Shown here in pieces: positions 11,963 to 23,736 of a stretch of DNA of 64,000 nt (positions are counted from its first letter, which is position 1; each line of letters starts with the position of its first letter). Origin of the DNA: Megascapheus bottae. Taxonomy: Eukaryota; Chordata; Mammalia; Rodentia; Geomyidae. Under the pieces are notes generated by a model, which was given only the letters and a program-made list of their open reading frames with translations, did not search any database and was not told where the DNA came from. The stretch is from assembly GCA_024803745.1 (NCBI GenBank), contig JANJXV010000043.1:1633501-1697500 (forward strand), in the 5' to 3' direction. The translations under genes were made by a program, and so were the position numbers.

Positions 11963-12889
11963 GTCTCCAAGTAAGACAGAGCAGTGTAATCTAACACACA
12001 TCTCAGAATTTTATCTCCTGCGTCTCTCAGATGACCCTGAGCTCTTTGGGCTCTTCCTGTCCATATACATGATCACTGTGCCTGGAAATCTGCTCAACAT
12101 CCTGGCTGTCATTTTTGACCCCCACCTCCACACTCCCGTGTACTTCTTCCTCTCCATCCTCTCCTTGGATGAAATTAGCTTCATTTCCACCACCATGCCC
12201 AAGATGCTGGTGGACATCCAGACTCACAGTAGAGCCATCTCCTGTGCAGGCTGCCTCAACCAGATGTCTGCTTTTGTCATTTTTGAATGTATGGATGTCT
12301 TGCTTCTTACTTCCATGGCATATGACCGATATGTGGCCATCTGTCACCCCCTGAATTACTCTCTCATCATGAACACTCGTCTCTGTGTCTCCTTGGTTCT
12401 GCTTTCATTTGCCACCAGGTTCTTGGATGGACAGATGCACATGTGGATAACATTACAGATGACCAATTTCAAGGAAGTGGGAATCCCAAGTTTCTTCTTT
12501 GACCCTTCTCAAGTCCTGGAACTTTCCTGTAACCACACACTCATTAATAATTTATTTAAATACATTATTGGTACCATTTTTGGTTTCCTTCTTATCTTAG
12601 GGATCCTTTTCTCTTACTACAAGATTATTTCTTCAGTGCTGAGAATGTCATCTTCAAGCGGGAAGTAGAAATCCTTCTCCACATGTGGCTCTCACCTCTC
12701 AGTGGTCTGCTTATTCTTTGGGACCTCATTGGGGGTCTACTTTGAGGCATCTGTGTCACATTCTCCCAGGGGCAGTGATGTGATACAGTGGTCACTCCTC
12801 TTCTGAACCACTTCATCTAGAGCCTGAGGAACAGGGACCCTAGAAGTGCCCTGAGCAGGTTAAAACTGGAAGCTGACACCAGCAGGTAG
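11963..12889 (+). pseudogene. Olfactory receptor pseudogene 1 (OR family 7-like)
   Basis: ORs are seven-transmembrane G-protein-coupled receptors of olfactory neurons. The frame is readable from an N-glycosylation site 'NLTHISEF' (about 11988) through TM1 'PGNLLNILAV', the 'LHTPVYFFLS' loop, the TM3 box '[13 protein letters not shown]', the long second extracellular loop and TM5 '[13 protein letters not shown]'. Compared with its paralogs it has lost the codons for 'LQPML' before TM1. A TAG at 12666-12668 replaces Tyr in the conserved 'GKYKAFSTC' motif before TM6. Beyond it, 'TCGSHLSVV' is still visible, followed by a deletion and a second TAG in the 'PFIYSLR' motif (about 12820). No in-frame ATG precedes the sequence in this exon. 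Its closest relatives in the window are the copies at 29.4 and 63.6 kb. Confidence 0.92.
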
Positions 12890-14040
12890 GAAGTTTATTT
12901 GTTATGTGGTTTTTGCAGAAGCAACAAACTTGAGTATATAATCCAATAAATTGAATCTGTATGAATATCTGATTAGTCTAGTTTCATTAGTAAAATCTAT
13001 TATTAGAAAGGTCCTGGCTACATCAGGATGGATTCCTAAAGAAGAAATGTATCTTTTGAATGTTTAAATTGTTAGTTTGTAAAGAATGATGGATTTCTGC
13101 AGATAGTGGGCCCAACACAGAATTTTGCAAAGATGGAGTGGTGAAGTTTGTAATATGTAAAATTTACCTTAATAAAATTGGAGAGAAACAGATCTTTTTG
13201 TTTTTCTTTTTTAAGCAGGCTTGAAGTCATAACTGTCTAATTGGTAGCCAGATATCCCGCCTCCTACCCTTTGGTTTTGAGTTATTTTAGACTTATAACA
13301 GTCCCCTAATTTTTTCCTGTGTTGCATTTTGTTATTTTAAAGGTGATATGTAGATGGGCTACCATTATATAATTTGGGTAAAGAGTGCATTTCATTCAGA
13401 ACAGTATAATTCTTTCCTTCCCTTTCTTCAATAATATCTTTCAAAGAAGATTGAAAGTCTTGTTTCCTAATGTAATTAAATGAAGATAGATAATCCTAAT
13501 CTATTGGCACCTACATTTGATTCTAGGCTGCTTGATTTTCTGGGTACATGAATTCTATGATATGGGGGTCTCGTAATGTTTGAGTGAGCTGGAGGAGGCA
13601 ATGAAAGAGCAATCCATAACCTAATCTACAGGGACATGAGAGGTTCCTTGGACAGATAATTGAGTGTTCATCTCACTTGAAGAAAAATCAAGAGTAAGGG
13701 ACATCAGCTTGGTCATGTCCTTCCAAGACCCAGCCAGCCATCGCTAGCCCACAAGTTATCCCATCCTTCATCTGTCAGCCGCATCCTTACTGTACACTTA
13801 TTGCTGTCAAGACAGGGACACTCAGGAGCATCAACTTGTGGATCTGAAATGCAGTGTACAGTCCCCATCTTTGACAAGAAGTTTCTCTCATGGATGTACC
13901 TAACATCCAATGTTGGTTAATGCACAAATGCAAAGGACTAGCTGGCCATTCTGTGTCTATCCAGGCCAAGCTGAGAGACCACTCAAAGTGCAGAGCATCT
14001 GATGGGATTGGCTGAGACCACTGCATCCCATGACAAAACA
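12890..14040. other. OR1 3' flank, duplicon sequence without a gene
   Basis: No coding feature is supported. The segment corresponds to about 28120-28940 reversed (for example 'gccattctgtgtctatccaggccaag' at 13944) and, for its first part, more distantly to the OR5 3' flank (58020-58340, ending in a 'tttaccttaataaaa'-like motif in both). Confidence 0.7.
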
Positions 14041-14281
14041 CTCATTTCCTCATTTTTTGGAGGGGGTATGCATTTAGAAGAGTTTACTTCATTAGAGAAA
14101 ACAAGCCCTTGTACTTCTCAAGCAGCGTTATTGTTACCATGAACTTGGAATTGCCATTTCCTTAGGAGCTAGGATTGCTAACATGAGGCAAAAGTCATCT
14201 ACCCTAATCAGAGGCCCACTGAGTAGATGGTACATCATTTGAGTCGAGAGACAAAGACAGAGAGAGAGAGAGAAAGAGGAA

Positions 14282-14284
<3 letters not shown>

Positions 14285-14335
<51 letters not shown>

Positions 14336-14416
14336 CTGTGCAAGCCCTTTTGTGTGGGTGCTGATGTGCATGCACGCGCGCGTGTGTGTGGGGGGGTGCT
14401 CGTGTGCATGTGTGTA
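14285..14416 (+). repeat. (TG)n microsatellite with alternating purine-pyrimidine tail
   Basis: (TG)n at 14285-14331, then 'gcacgcgcgcgtgtgtgtg' and more TG-rich sequence. The CG/CA alternation is a classic Z-DNA-prone sequence. Confidence 0.9.
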
Positions 14417-16070
14417 GATTATGGCCTAGTCAAATATTCCCTGTGAAACGAATTTCCCAGAATATATTGTAAGAATTCAATTCTATATTGGTAGATAAAA
14501 GGTATTTCTGAGATTTGGACAGCCTTGGACACTTTGTTCAAGTACCAGGACCAGAACCCTAGAAATAAATTCACACATAAATAGTGACACCAATTTAAAA
14601 ACATTAAAAATCTTTGGTAAATAAAAGAGTTTATACCATTTTAAGTATACCCCTGGGACAGATGTTTTGTAGAAAGGCAGGGGACACAGGCTGCAGCCCT
14701 CAGTGTGGGCTTCAGACTGTGAGGTGGTAGAGACACACTGGAGACAGGCAGTTCACCCCCAGGCTGCTGGAGAAACCAGCAATTCCTGTTTGTGGAAGCA
14801 CAGGGAGGAGCGTAGTGGGAAGGGGAGGAACACACAGAGGAGCATTTCCGTGGCCAATGGCACCACTTCTGGGGGCCTAACACATCTGAAGGGACCATCA
14901 GTGTCCTCACCACACCATTTTCACCTAGAGAGTTCAACTTATCTGGGGGTGTTTTCTAGACACAGCCCCTCATTCCACTCATCTCATCACATCACCAGCA
15001 CATCACCAGCTTTGCAGCCAGTAGCGCAGACCCCGCTGAGCCAAGCTTCTTTTTCTTGTCCCCTATAGTGCTGGACAGTGGGTGGGTGATTGTGTGAGCC
15101 TTTCCCATGTCCCCTACTTCATTCTGCAAAACATCAAACACAGACCCAGAAAAACATCCAGATAAGCTGTGTAAACTAGCACAGAAAGACATCCCTCCCG
15201 CTACTCAGCCCGCTTTCTACCTGACCAGAATCAACCTTCTGCAGGTAGGCTCTTCTCACACAAAGGCAGCAATTACCTATCATGATTCAGTTCTGGTGCA
15301 CTTTACAGTGGATTCAGGTTCAATATGGGTTCATTTTGTACACAGAAAATAAAATACTAGTTTAACTGGTGCCAACCTGTTTCAGTTAACATGAGAGACA
15401 CTTTACCAGTCTCTTTCAACCAGTGCCAACCAGTTTCAGTAGGTCCAGAAGTGGGGCAACGTCTCAACACCACCTCAGGTCAGATGTACAGCCATGTCCA
15501 GCTCACCCACAGTCCTAGAAAGGCCCATACACACCGGCAGAGTTCAACCTCCATAACCAACAAAAAATATTCCCGACCTTCAGAGTTAAAGTTATTCACA
15601 TTCTCTTGCCAATGGTTTTCTTCTTGATGAAAAATGTCCTTGAGTGCACATGACTTCATCTACTCATCCAGATCATGACAAGGCAATATTGACTCCAAAC
15701 CTCCCCGCTGACTGAGGGTGGATGAAAGCTTCAGGCTCAACTTTAGGGCTCCTATGAAGCCAGCCAGTGTCCAGCTTCCAGGGTCAAACACCACCGGCAG
15801 GAGATTCTCAGCTGTGAGCCCAGCAGAACTGCAGTCGTTCAAAGTGAAGGTGGGTACAGACCAGGCCTATTAGCTACTGTAAGGAGCCTTGAAGTTACAA
15901 CACAGACCTCAAAAGTGTCTGATTTCTCAGAATATATGCTTATGCTTTAAGAAGAACAAATTAGAAAAGTTCCATAGAAGATTTTGTTTAGACTCTTCAT
16001 ATATTCCTGAAGAAACTCAAAGGTCAAATGAATTTCGTTCTATTCATCCCTTCTCTATCATTGTTCTTTC
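14417..16070. other. Anonymous single-copy stretch
   Basis: No repeat family or gene is recognised and no counterpart was found elsewhere in the window. Open frames up to 121 codons occur on both strands but lack recognisable motifs. A short local duplication is visible: 'gtgccaacctgtttcagt' at 15371-15388 and 'gtgccaaccagtttcagt' at 15422-15439. Confidence 0.5.
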
Positions 16071-16074
16071 CAGG

Positions 16075-16567
16075 AAATTTTTTCATATATTTTATTATTA
16101 TTAATAGAAGGGTTACATTATATTCACCAGATAGAAGGTGCATTACTTCACAAATATTGATACCCTTTCTCATGTCTTGGTTCCCATTACCCTACCCCAC
16201 CCCTGTCCATTATCCTGTTTTCCAACCATCCCTACCCAACTTCAAATAACTAAATACCCATATACACAATACATCAGATAACCAGGTGAAATAATGTAAG
16301 AATATGAGATAACCAAGGACAACAAAAGAGATGAGAGATAACATAATGGATTAAGGAAAACAATCACTCATTATATGGCTGTTGTTTCAATATCCTGGAG
16401 GTCCTTTCATTTAGTGTCATTCTATATGGCCTTATGTATCTAGGTTTTGTTCTAGGAGAGCTCAAGTTTTCTACTGATTATGACAAATGAGGGAAACCAT
16501 TGAGCCTATGTTCCTTTGTGTCTGGCTTACTTCACTTAATATGATTTTTTCTAAGTCTTTCCATTTC
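16075..16567 (-). mobile_element. Short 5'-truncated LINE-1 (3'UTR plus last codons)
   Basis: Reverse orientation: the L1 3' terminus is at about 16085-16175 ('gggttacattatattcaccagatagaaggtgcatta') and the ORF2 end at about 16480-16567. Flanks 'ctttccaggaaatttttt' (about 16067) and 'tttcttccaggaaaattctt' (about 16564) look like a target-site duplication. I did not find the insertion in other copies of the block. Confidence 0.8.
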
Positions 16568-16879
16568 TTCCAGGAAAATTCTTAGACTCTAAAATACCAT
16601 TTTACTTTTTTCTGTGCACATTCTTTTTACATCAATTGCATTGAGAACCTCACAGGCACTACTCCTCTGCAGAAAACCTTTTATTCTCCACAATTGAATC
16701 TTTGCATCTGTCCATAAATACTCAGTCTCCAGCTTCCAAAGCAGCTTAACCACTGTGCATGAGGGAACCAGAAGGAGAATTAATTAGCCAATAACTCTTC
16801 ACATTTTCCACATGGAAGAAGAAAGGGATATGCCTAATGCTTCCATTTGGTTAAGTGTCATATCCAAGTCCTGAGTTAC

Positions 16880-17766
16880 GATGATCCTGCAGCCTAGCTG
16901 CCTCAGAGTCCTGCTACTGTCCCTGTTCCTCAGGCTGTAGATGAATGCCCACCGTGTACATCATCAGGGCCACCATGAGTTCTTGGAGCTGTGGAACAGA
17001 GTGGAACTTCAGTACGCACCAAGCAAGGTGAGCCCCACACGTGGAGCCCCACACGTGGTGGGCCCCACAGGTGGAGAAGGCTTTGTGCCTCCCACTTTCT
17101 GTAGGGATCCTCAGAATACAAGAGATAATTTTGTAGTAAGAGTAAAGGATCCCTGAAAGAGGAAATATCCCCAAGGTGACAGTAATTACATATATGAACA
17201 AGTTATTTGTAAGGGAACCAGAACAGGACAGTTTAAATATTTGAGAAACATCACAGAAATAATTTGGGATTTTCACACTTTTTAAAGCAAGTAAATTGTA
17301 AGATCAATATATTGTTGTCTGGGAATTCAAAACACTAAGGAACACAGACACCAATTCTACGATCCAACAGTAGTGAGGAGGTGACAGATGGGCACAAAGC
17401 GGTCATAGGCCATGCTAGTCAGAAGCATGTCATCCATGCAGCCAAAAAAGAGGAAGAGGGACATCTGGGTCAGGCGGCCACCATAGAAGATGGCTCTGCT
17501 GTGACTCTGGATGTTCACCAGCATCTTGGGGACCGTGGTAGATGAGAAGCCAATGTCAGGCCAAGGAGAGTTTGCAAAGCAAGAAGTACATGGGGATGTG
17601 GAGGTGAGGGTCAGAGCTGATGGCCAGGGTGATGAGCAGATTTCCCAGCACGGTGGTTAGATACATGAACAGGAAGATCCCAAAGAGGACTGGTTGAGGT
17701 TCAGGGTCATCTGAGAGGTCCAGAAGATGGAACTCAGAGACTTTGGTTAGATTTTCTGCTTTGATA
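16880..17766 (-). pseudogene. Olfactory receptor pseudogene 2 (OR family 7-like)
   Basis: Minus strand. The N-terminal '[10 protein letters not shown]', TM1 '[13 protein letters not shown]' and 'PHLHIPMYF' are readable from about 17760. A one-base insertion in 'LSLA/DIGF' (about 17570) shifts the frame. TM2-TM3 then continue with '[16 protein letters not shown]' and 'MAYDRFVPICH' (Pro replaces Ala in the usual 'VAICHPL'). Around 17290-17370 the second-loop region is rearranged or replaced. From 17276 the 'FFCDVSQ'-like 'YFCDVSQIFKLSC', TM5 'GILYSYYKIISCIL' and 'GRHKAFSTCG' are in frame, followed by a triple repeat of 'cacgtgtggggctc'-type units and loss of TM6/TM7 sense. It is the most damaged copy, related to the block around 37.4 kb. 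Confidence 0.88.
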
Positions 17767-18612
17767 TCACTGAATAAATTCTAAAGGAAGAAATCTCATT
17801 AGAAATGCATAATGTTTGTCTAGGAATGCTCAACTGTATATACCTGATATTCAAATATTTATTAGTCTAAATGTGTAACATATTTGAGGTGCAGTGTACT
17901 TAGAAATATTTCTATGCTGTAGCAATCACACACTTGTAGCCTCTTCTAACTCAGGCCTTTTTTCCCAGCCCTGTGCTAACACATCTGACCCGCTGGAAGA
18001 ACAACGTATTAGAAATCCAAGATCAGATAGGTAGGTAGAGCATGTCAGATCAACAATACAGCCCATTCTTATCTTCTTTTTAGAACAGCTTTTTTGGGAG
18101 ATCATTTGCATAAGAATCATTGAAAGGATACAGTTCCATCATTTGTAATAGATGCACAGTAAGGCAGCTATTAGCCTAGTTGAATTTGGCCATACTGAGA
18201 AGAAATCAGACACATCAACAGTCAGTGTCCCACTGCAACCCAGGAAGATGAATCTGTTTCCGGAGTCTGTTGACTTTTCTATTCTGGTATTATGGCATTT
18301 GCAGGGAAATGGGTAGACCTAGAAATGTGCTAGTGAATGAAGTAAGTCAGGCTCAGAGACAAAGGACACTTATGTTCTCTCAGACATGGCTGTTAGATTT
18401 CATTTATATCCATGTAAAAATCCATGTACAGGTTCATGTGCATCTAGACAGAAAATAAAATGTGATGAGTAGTAGAGGATTCTGAAGGTGTTAACTCCTT
18501 GATAGCCTAAGGTGCAGTTTAATAAAGTGAATATCCCTTCTTGAATACCTGTTTGTTAAACATAACATTTGAAATATGATTTAAAAATCAATGTTAATAA
18601 AATCTTTTAAAA
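17767..18612. other. OR2 upstream flank shared with OR4/OR5 flanks
   Basis: No gene. 'ggtattatggcatttgcagggaaatg' (about 18282) recurs at about 38588 (same strand) and about 56376 (reversed), showing that this OR block is a copy of the inner palindrome arm. The shared string and what follows it ('gtgaatgaagtaagtcaggctcagag') resemble the last codons of L1 ORF2, so an old L1 3' fragment was probably present before duplication. Confidence 0.6.
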
Positions 18613-18815
18613 AGGGTGGGGGTGGGAGTTTGGCCTAGTTATAGTGATTGCCTAGCATGCACTAAGACCTGGATTCGATTCCTTGGTACCACATACATAG
18701 AAAAAAAAGTCAGATATGGTTCTGAGTCTCCACTGGTAGAGCTAAAGCCTTGACAAAGTCCAAGGACAGTGCTCAGGCCTTGAGCTCAAGCACAGGACTG
18801 GCAAAAAGGAGGGGG
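18613..18815 (+). mobile_element. IDL-Geo-like dimeric SINE
   Basis: Left ID/tRNA-like half with A-box-like 'ttggcctagttatagtg' and B-box-like 'ggattcgattcc', then the Geo-like half ending 'agcacaggactggcaaaaagg'. Confidence 0.75.
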
Positions 18816-18944
18816 GGAGTTCCCTCTTGCCCTTTATGTGGTCTCTTATATGGCTAAGTGATCTGTAGAAGTTTGTACAAATGATTTATTGTCATTTTTT
18901 TCTCTTTATTCTTTTAACTCTTCTTAAAAGTCCTTGCTATCTTT

Positions 18945-19113
18945 TGGGCCAGCAGTTTCCCCTAGTGATAGAGTGCTTCCCTAGCATTCATGAAGTCTGC
19001 AGTCTGATTTCTTGGTGGTGCTATGGCTCAAGTGGTAGAGCTGTATCCTTGAGAAAGCCCAAGGACAATGCTCAGGCCATGTGATCAAGCCCTGGACTGG
19101 CAGAAAAGATTTT
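18945..19113 (+). mobile_element. IDL-Geo-like dimeric SINE
   Basis: 'cctagtgatagagtgcttccctagc' (ID-like) joined to 'ggtgctatggctcaagtggtagagc' (Geo-like), ending 'ggactggcagaaaag'. Confidence 0.75.
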
Positions 19114-19261
19114 TTTAACTCTTCGCTATTTCTTCCAAGTAGTCTGGAGGAAAAAGTAAGTCCAGTCTTCCACATTTATAATATGCTTGTTTGTGTAGGA
19201 GTTAAAAAAAATGAAATGAATATCAGAAAGCTCAACCCAGTTTAATTTGTTTATAATTATT

Positions 19262-19475
19262 CATTTATTTGGGGGTGTTTTTGGGCTTGAACTCTTCCTG
19301 GGTACTCTCCCTGAGCTCAAGCCTACCACCCTATCCTTGAGCCAAGCCCCACTTCCCATTTTCTTGAGGTTAATTGGAGATAAGAGTCTCAGGTCCTTTT
19401 GTGCCCAGGATTCTCAGACCTCAGCCTCTTTAGTAGCTAGGATTACAGGCATGAGGCACCTCATGTAGCTCCTAA
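19262..19475 (-). mobile_element. B1-like/Geo-like SINE
   Basis: Reversed Geo half ('gggcttgaactcttcctgggta') followed by the reversed B1-like half ('gtagctaggattacaggcatgagg'). Confidence 0.75.
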
Positions 19476-19494
19476 TTTAAAAAAATATACAACA

Positions 19495-19700
19495 TTCTAT
19501 TTCCAGTGACTCATGTCTGTAATCCTGAGATCTGAAGATAGAAGTTCTCAGTGAGCCTGAGCAAGAATTTCCATGAAACTATTAAATCCAGGGAACCACC
19601 AAAAGAGCAGGAAGTGGAGCTGTGGCTTGAGTGGTAAAGTGCCAACCTTGAGCTGAACATCTCAGGGATAGGTTACAGGCCCTGAATTCCAGTCATGACA
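19495..19700 (+). mobile_element. B1-like/Geo-like SINE
   Basis: 'cagtgactcatgtctgtaatcc' then 'gcaggaagtggagctgtggc'; it ends directly in the (CT)n tract. Confidence 0.75.
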
Positions 19701-19711
19701 TTAGTATATTC

Positions 19712-19781
19712 TCTCTCTCTTTCTCCCTTCCCCCCTCTCTCTCTTTCTCTCTTCCTCTCTCTCTCACTCTCTGTCTCTGTC

Positions 19782-19812
<31 letters not shown>

Positions 19813-19835
19813 GTCTCTGTCTCTGTCTCTCTCTG

Positions 19836-19903
<68 letters not shown>
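19712..19903 (+). repeat. (CT)n microsatellite with CTGTCT interruptions
   Basis: Pyrimidine tract starting at a SINE tail; a pure (CT)n run fills about 19848-19902. Confidence 0.95.
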
Positions 19904-19905
<2 letters not shown>

Positions 19906-19982
19906 ATACACACACTCACAAAAGTATGGAGGAAAAGTGACGCATATGAAATGAGAATGAATGTTTAAAAAACTGAGCCCGG

Positions 19983-20205
19983 AATCCAGGTGCTGGTTGT
20001 TCACTTCTGTAATCATAGCTACTGATGAGTCTGAGATCTGAAGATCATGGTTCAAAGCCACCCTGGGCATGAAGTCTGTGAGACGCTTATCTCCAATTAA
20101 ACGTCAGAAAACCAGAAATGCAATGTGGTTCACGGAGTAGAGCAGTAGCCTTGAGCCGAAGGCTCAGGAACAGCCCTCAGGCTCTGAGTTCCAAAAGAAA
20201 ACTCC
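19983..20205 (+). mobile_element. B1-like/Geo-like SINE
   Basis: 'ttcacttctgtaatcatagctact', 'ggttcaaagccaccctgggc', 'cttatctccaattaaac', then a Geo-like half to 'gagttccaaaag'. Confidence 0.75.
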
Positions 20206-21230
20206 AAACTGATCTCAGAGATGATCACATGGCATTCTGTCAACCAAGGCTCATTGTTGTGTGGTGTTCCTGTCACAGACAGCAGCAGCATCCTCTACCA
20301 CCTCCTCCTCCTCCTCCTCCTCCTCCTCCTCCTCCTCCTCCTCATCATCATCATCATCAATATCATCAACATCCTCTCAGTCAAGCTGTCCTCATGATCC
20401 ACAAAACACATGTCCAAAGCCCTTCTCCACCTACCCTCACCATTCACTCTCTTAAGCTGCCTCTCTCTTCAGCCATGACCCAGGTGGACAGATCTGAGGA
20501 CCCCAGACCTGCCGAGCAGCCCCAGCTCAGCCTCTGTCCTCAGTGTGGATATGAAGACACCGGGGGAGCAGAATAGGGGGATGATGACAAGGAGGAGACA
20601 GATTGAGGAGCAGGGTCCTGCAGGCAGGAGAGTGAAGGGCAGGGATCACAGGCTCCCCTCCACTTCTAGATGGCCTTGGAGGATTGAGGACTACAGCTCC
20701 CAATTAGCCAAATTGAGCACATCAATGACCAAGTCTCCGTGGACATTTGAAACAGAGAGCTGAAAGGACCTAAATGAAATCCCTGCTGGCTTCAAGACTC
20801 TGTCTATCTAGATGATTAATACACTTAAACTTCTATCACCTATGCTTACCTGATAGACAGATAGCATGGATTTTTCACAATCCTTATAATTGATCTACAA
20901 ACTGGGGTGACTTTTAATGAATTTTCATTGTTCTCTATCCATACCGTATATCTTCAGAAATTTTATGATTCCAACTTCAAAATTTACATGTTTTCTAATT
21001 CTATTTTGTTTTATTGTTCATATAAACATTTTTTCAAACAATTTCTTTTCCTCACACACCCAAATACCTACAGAAAACATTCAATAATTTAAGTATATAT
21101 AAACTCTGAAGCAGTATAAACCCAAAAATTACAAATAAAATAAAGGTGAAGAGTTGAGAAGTTGGGTATTAATTTTCCAGGTCTGTCTATTCCCTTACAA
21201 ACAGTAGAACATATTTTTTTCTGATGGGTT
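20206..21230. other. Duplicated non-coding block with (CCT)n/(CAT)n repeat
   Basis: 'ctgaggaccccagacctgccg' (about 20493) to 'aaggaggagacag' (20589) matches 40070-40175 and, reversed, 54830-54955. A (CCT)n tract followed by (CAT)n lies at about 20296-20357. Open frames here (for example poly-Pro) come from the repeat. 20800-21230 is AT-rich with nothing recognised. Confidence 0.6.
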
Positions 21231-21234
21231 TATA

Positions 21235-21590
21235 CAGTTTCATTATGAATATAGACCACATTTTCTTGATTCATTCATCTGCTGAGGGGTATCTGTGTTG
21301 GTTGCATATCGTGGACAAGTAAACAATGCTTCAATGAAAATGGTAGTACTGGTACATGCAGTGGGGCCTTGTTTGTAGTAGATTTCATCAAATGACCCAG
21401 AGTGGGAATTCTGGGTCACAGAGAATCTCTGTCTGTTTAGTTTTTTTAAGGAATCTCCATAGCTTTCCAGAAATTTTACTAACAACATAGGAATGTCCTC
21501 TTCTGGCCACATCTCCACCAGCATCTGGGATTATAAGTTTTCATCATAACTGAAGTTTGGTGGAATCTCAAGGTTTTTTGGTTTGCATTT
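21235..21590 (-). mobile_element. Old LINE-1 ORF2 C-terminal fragment
   Basis: On the minus strand 21524-21243 reads a decayed ORF2 C-terminus ('MLVEMWPEEDIPMLL', 'STTIFIEALF'). No 3'UTR or tail is evident. Confidence 0.65.
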
Positions 21591-21591
21591 T

Positions 21592-21860
21592 TTGTCATTC
21601 CTGGAGTTTGAACTCGGGGTTTGGGCACTGTCCTTACACACTTTTAACTAAAGGTTAGTAGTCTGTCATTTGAGCCCAGTACCACTTCCAGCTTTTCTGT
21701 GTATATGGTATCAAGGATATGAATCCAGGAATTTGTGCATTGGAGGTGAGCACTCTACAACTAGGCTACACTCCCAGCCCCACTTCCTACTTTTTCTGTG
21801 TATGTGGCACTGAGCAGTTGAACCCAGGCCTCTGTGCATGCTAGGTAAGCACTTTAACAT
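21592..21860 (-). mobile_element. IDL-Geo SINE plus a second partial IDL half
   Basis: 21592-21780 is a complete reversed IDL-Geo ending 'ctacactcccagccc'. At 21781-21860 a second reversed ID-like end follows ('ctgtgtatgtggcactgagcag'). Confidence 0.7.
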
Positions 21861-22529
21861 CAGGTTAACATTTGTCCATTGAATATCATCTTCACCATTA
21901 CCATACCTCTGCTGAGGTGATTAGTGCAGGAATTCTCTTGGATGTAAGAGAAGATGTTGTGGCAGACCCTAAGCAGATGGCAGGGGAACGACTTAGAGGC
22001 TAAAGCTTTATGTCTCTCTCATGAGGAAGGAAAGTAGTTTTCCAATAAACAACTAATACACATAGGGGTCTAGAAATGGACATCTTTATGTGTTGGAGAA
22101 AGACAACAAGACTCTGACCTTCAATTAAACACCAACAAAGTTGAAAGGAGTGATGTCTCAATGAAAGGAGTGCCGGCCTTGATAAAAAGAAGAAAAAATC
22201 AAGAACAGGGTATGGTCCAGAGTTCAAGACCCAGAAAAAAAGGATTGCAGTACAAAATTCCAGAAATCTTAACAGCTTTAGTTTGAAATCTCACTGCTTG
22301 AGATCTCACAATCTTGGTGACTTCTTTCTTTTCCCTTTTTTCAAAATTTTATTATGGTTAAAAGCTGTACCAGAGGATTCAACTTGTCATGTTTATTTAT
22401 GGGCTCTGTGATCAAAGTCATTCATTCCACAGTTCTCCTAGACTCTCTCATACCCTACCCATCCCCTCACTTTGTCTGGATCCCATGCCACATATGTATA
22501 TGAGCAAATGCAATCATAATATTCTTTTG
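21861..22529. other. Anonymous stretch with SINE remnant
   Basis: A diverged Geo-like half (+) lies at about 22130-22245. An AT-rich segment at about 22340-22520 looks like an old L1 3' end ('aaaattttattatggttaaaag...' on the reversed strand). No gene seen. Confidence 0.45.
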
Positions 22530-22640
22530 AACTCAGGACATGGGTGCTGTCCCTGGTGCTGGTTTTGAACCATGACCCTCAGATCTCAGCCTCCTGAGTA
22601 GCTAGGATGACAGGCATAAGCCACCATCACACAGCTTTAT
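22530..22640 (-). mobile_element. SINE B1-like half
   Basis: 'ctcagcctcctgagtagctagga' and 'aggcataagccacc' are the reversed 7SL/B1-like half. Confidence 0.65.
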
Positions 22641-23029
22641 TTCCCTTTAGTGTTTCCTGATGTTTTAATCATTCTGAGCACATTTTATTTTGTTTACTCC
22701 AATTTCAACAAACAATGAAAACCCCAACTATGTGTCAAATATACCTGTAGCCCCACTATACATTACAATAAAAAATAAAAAGGTAAATTTTTTAAAAAGC
22801 GGCCAAAAACAGATCATTTTGGTTTTGGTAGCACTGGTGTTTGAACTTAGGGCTTTCTGATTTCTTGGCAAGTGATGTATAACGTGCTTTTGTTGTTTTA
22901 AGTAATTTAGAAATAGCATGGACTTTTCAATGCACAGGTCTGTCCAGATGCTAATATATCAAGAATGAGCCTCTAACTGCTCGCTCATAAAAGCAAGGAG
23001 GATGGTTTTTGTTATTGTTTGCTTGCTTC

Positions 23030-23159
23030 TTTGCTTCTTGGTTTCTACCAGTCCTGGGGTATGAACTCAGGATCTGGACATTTTCCTTGAGCTTTTTTGC
23101 TCAGGGTTATTGTTCTACTACTTGAGCCATACCTTGACCTTTTGCTGTGTGTGTATGTG

Positions 23160-23212
<53 letters not shown>

Positions 23213-23320
23213 TAATTGGACATAAAGTTCTGATGTACTTCCCAGCCCTGGATGGATTTGAAACAGAAATTCTCAGGTTTCTGCTTCCTAAGTATCTAGG
23301 ATTCTTGGTGTAAGGCACAG
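23030..23320 (-). mobile_element. B1/Geo SINE carrying (TG)n at 23147-23210
   Basis: Geo-like half before and B1-like half after a (TG)n expansion. The same SINE with the repeat at the same internal position occurs at 35855-36215 and 58790-59125. Confidence 0.75.
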
Positions 23321-23736
23321 GTGCACATTTAAAAGTGATTTACATCATGGAAACAAATAAATGAACATTATTTTTGACTTGGTTGTAAAATGAATACATA
23401 GCTATCTTACATTGCAGAAGGCTCATTGCCTTACAGAACATGTTTGAGACATAAGAAATGACATGATATAATGTCAGGGTATGGCTCATCATGTATTATT
23501 ATGAACTGTGGGGAGATGAATATTTGCTGAAGTCACTTTCATTCACTTGTGTGATTGGCTCTCCCCATATAGTTAACTGGTAAAATTTTATAAAAGTTCA
23601 CATTTCACAGAAATCACTGATGATACTTAAAGTATATATAATTTAATAATACGACTAAGTTAACTTCTCTCTTCAAAAGGTTTTATCTTGACATCTTGGT
23701 AGAAAGAGATTTCAAACTAATATGTCTACACCATTG

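Larger units (their letters stand above)
1..14040 (+). repeat. Segmental duplicon, copy A
   Basis: When the two L1 insertions at 953-3108 and 3850-10627 are removed, this interval aligns by eye with 61841-64000 in the same orientation and with about 28120-32570 reversed. Landmarks shared by all copies are the 'cacatgacag' segment (about 108; 61925; 32470 reversed), a SINE at about 363, the 'ctgacatctccctaaat' segment (3303; 62899), the 'tctatttgtct' segment (10650; 63450; 30945 reversed) and an OR copy. Homology with the reversed copy stops near 14040/28120. The copy is non-coding apart from the OR pseudogene. Confidence 0.85.

Noticed and set aside
14641..15630. Open frames up to 121 codons in the anonymous stretch
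   Set aside because: No start context, splice pattern or motif supports coding, and frames overlap on both strands.
18613..19113. tRNA-like A-box/B-box sequences
   Set aside because: They belong to ID-like halves of SINEs with A-rich tails, not to functional tRNA genes.
20118..20576. 152-codon frame with a poly-proline run
   Set aside because: It starts inside a SINE and its middle is a (CCT)n/(CAT)n repeat. The paralogous block at 40 kb is not open in this frame.
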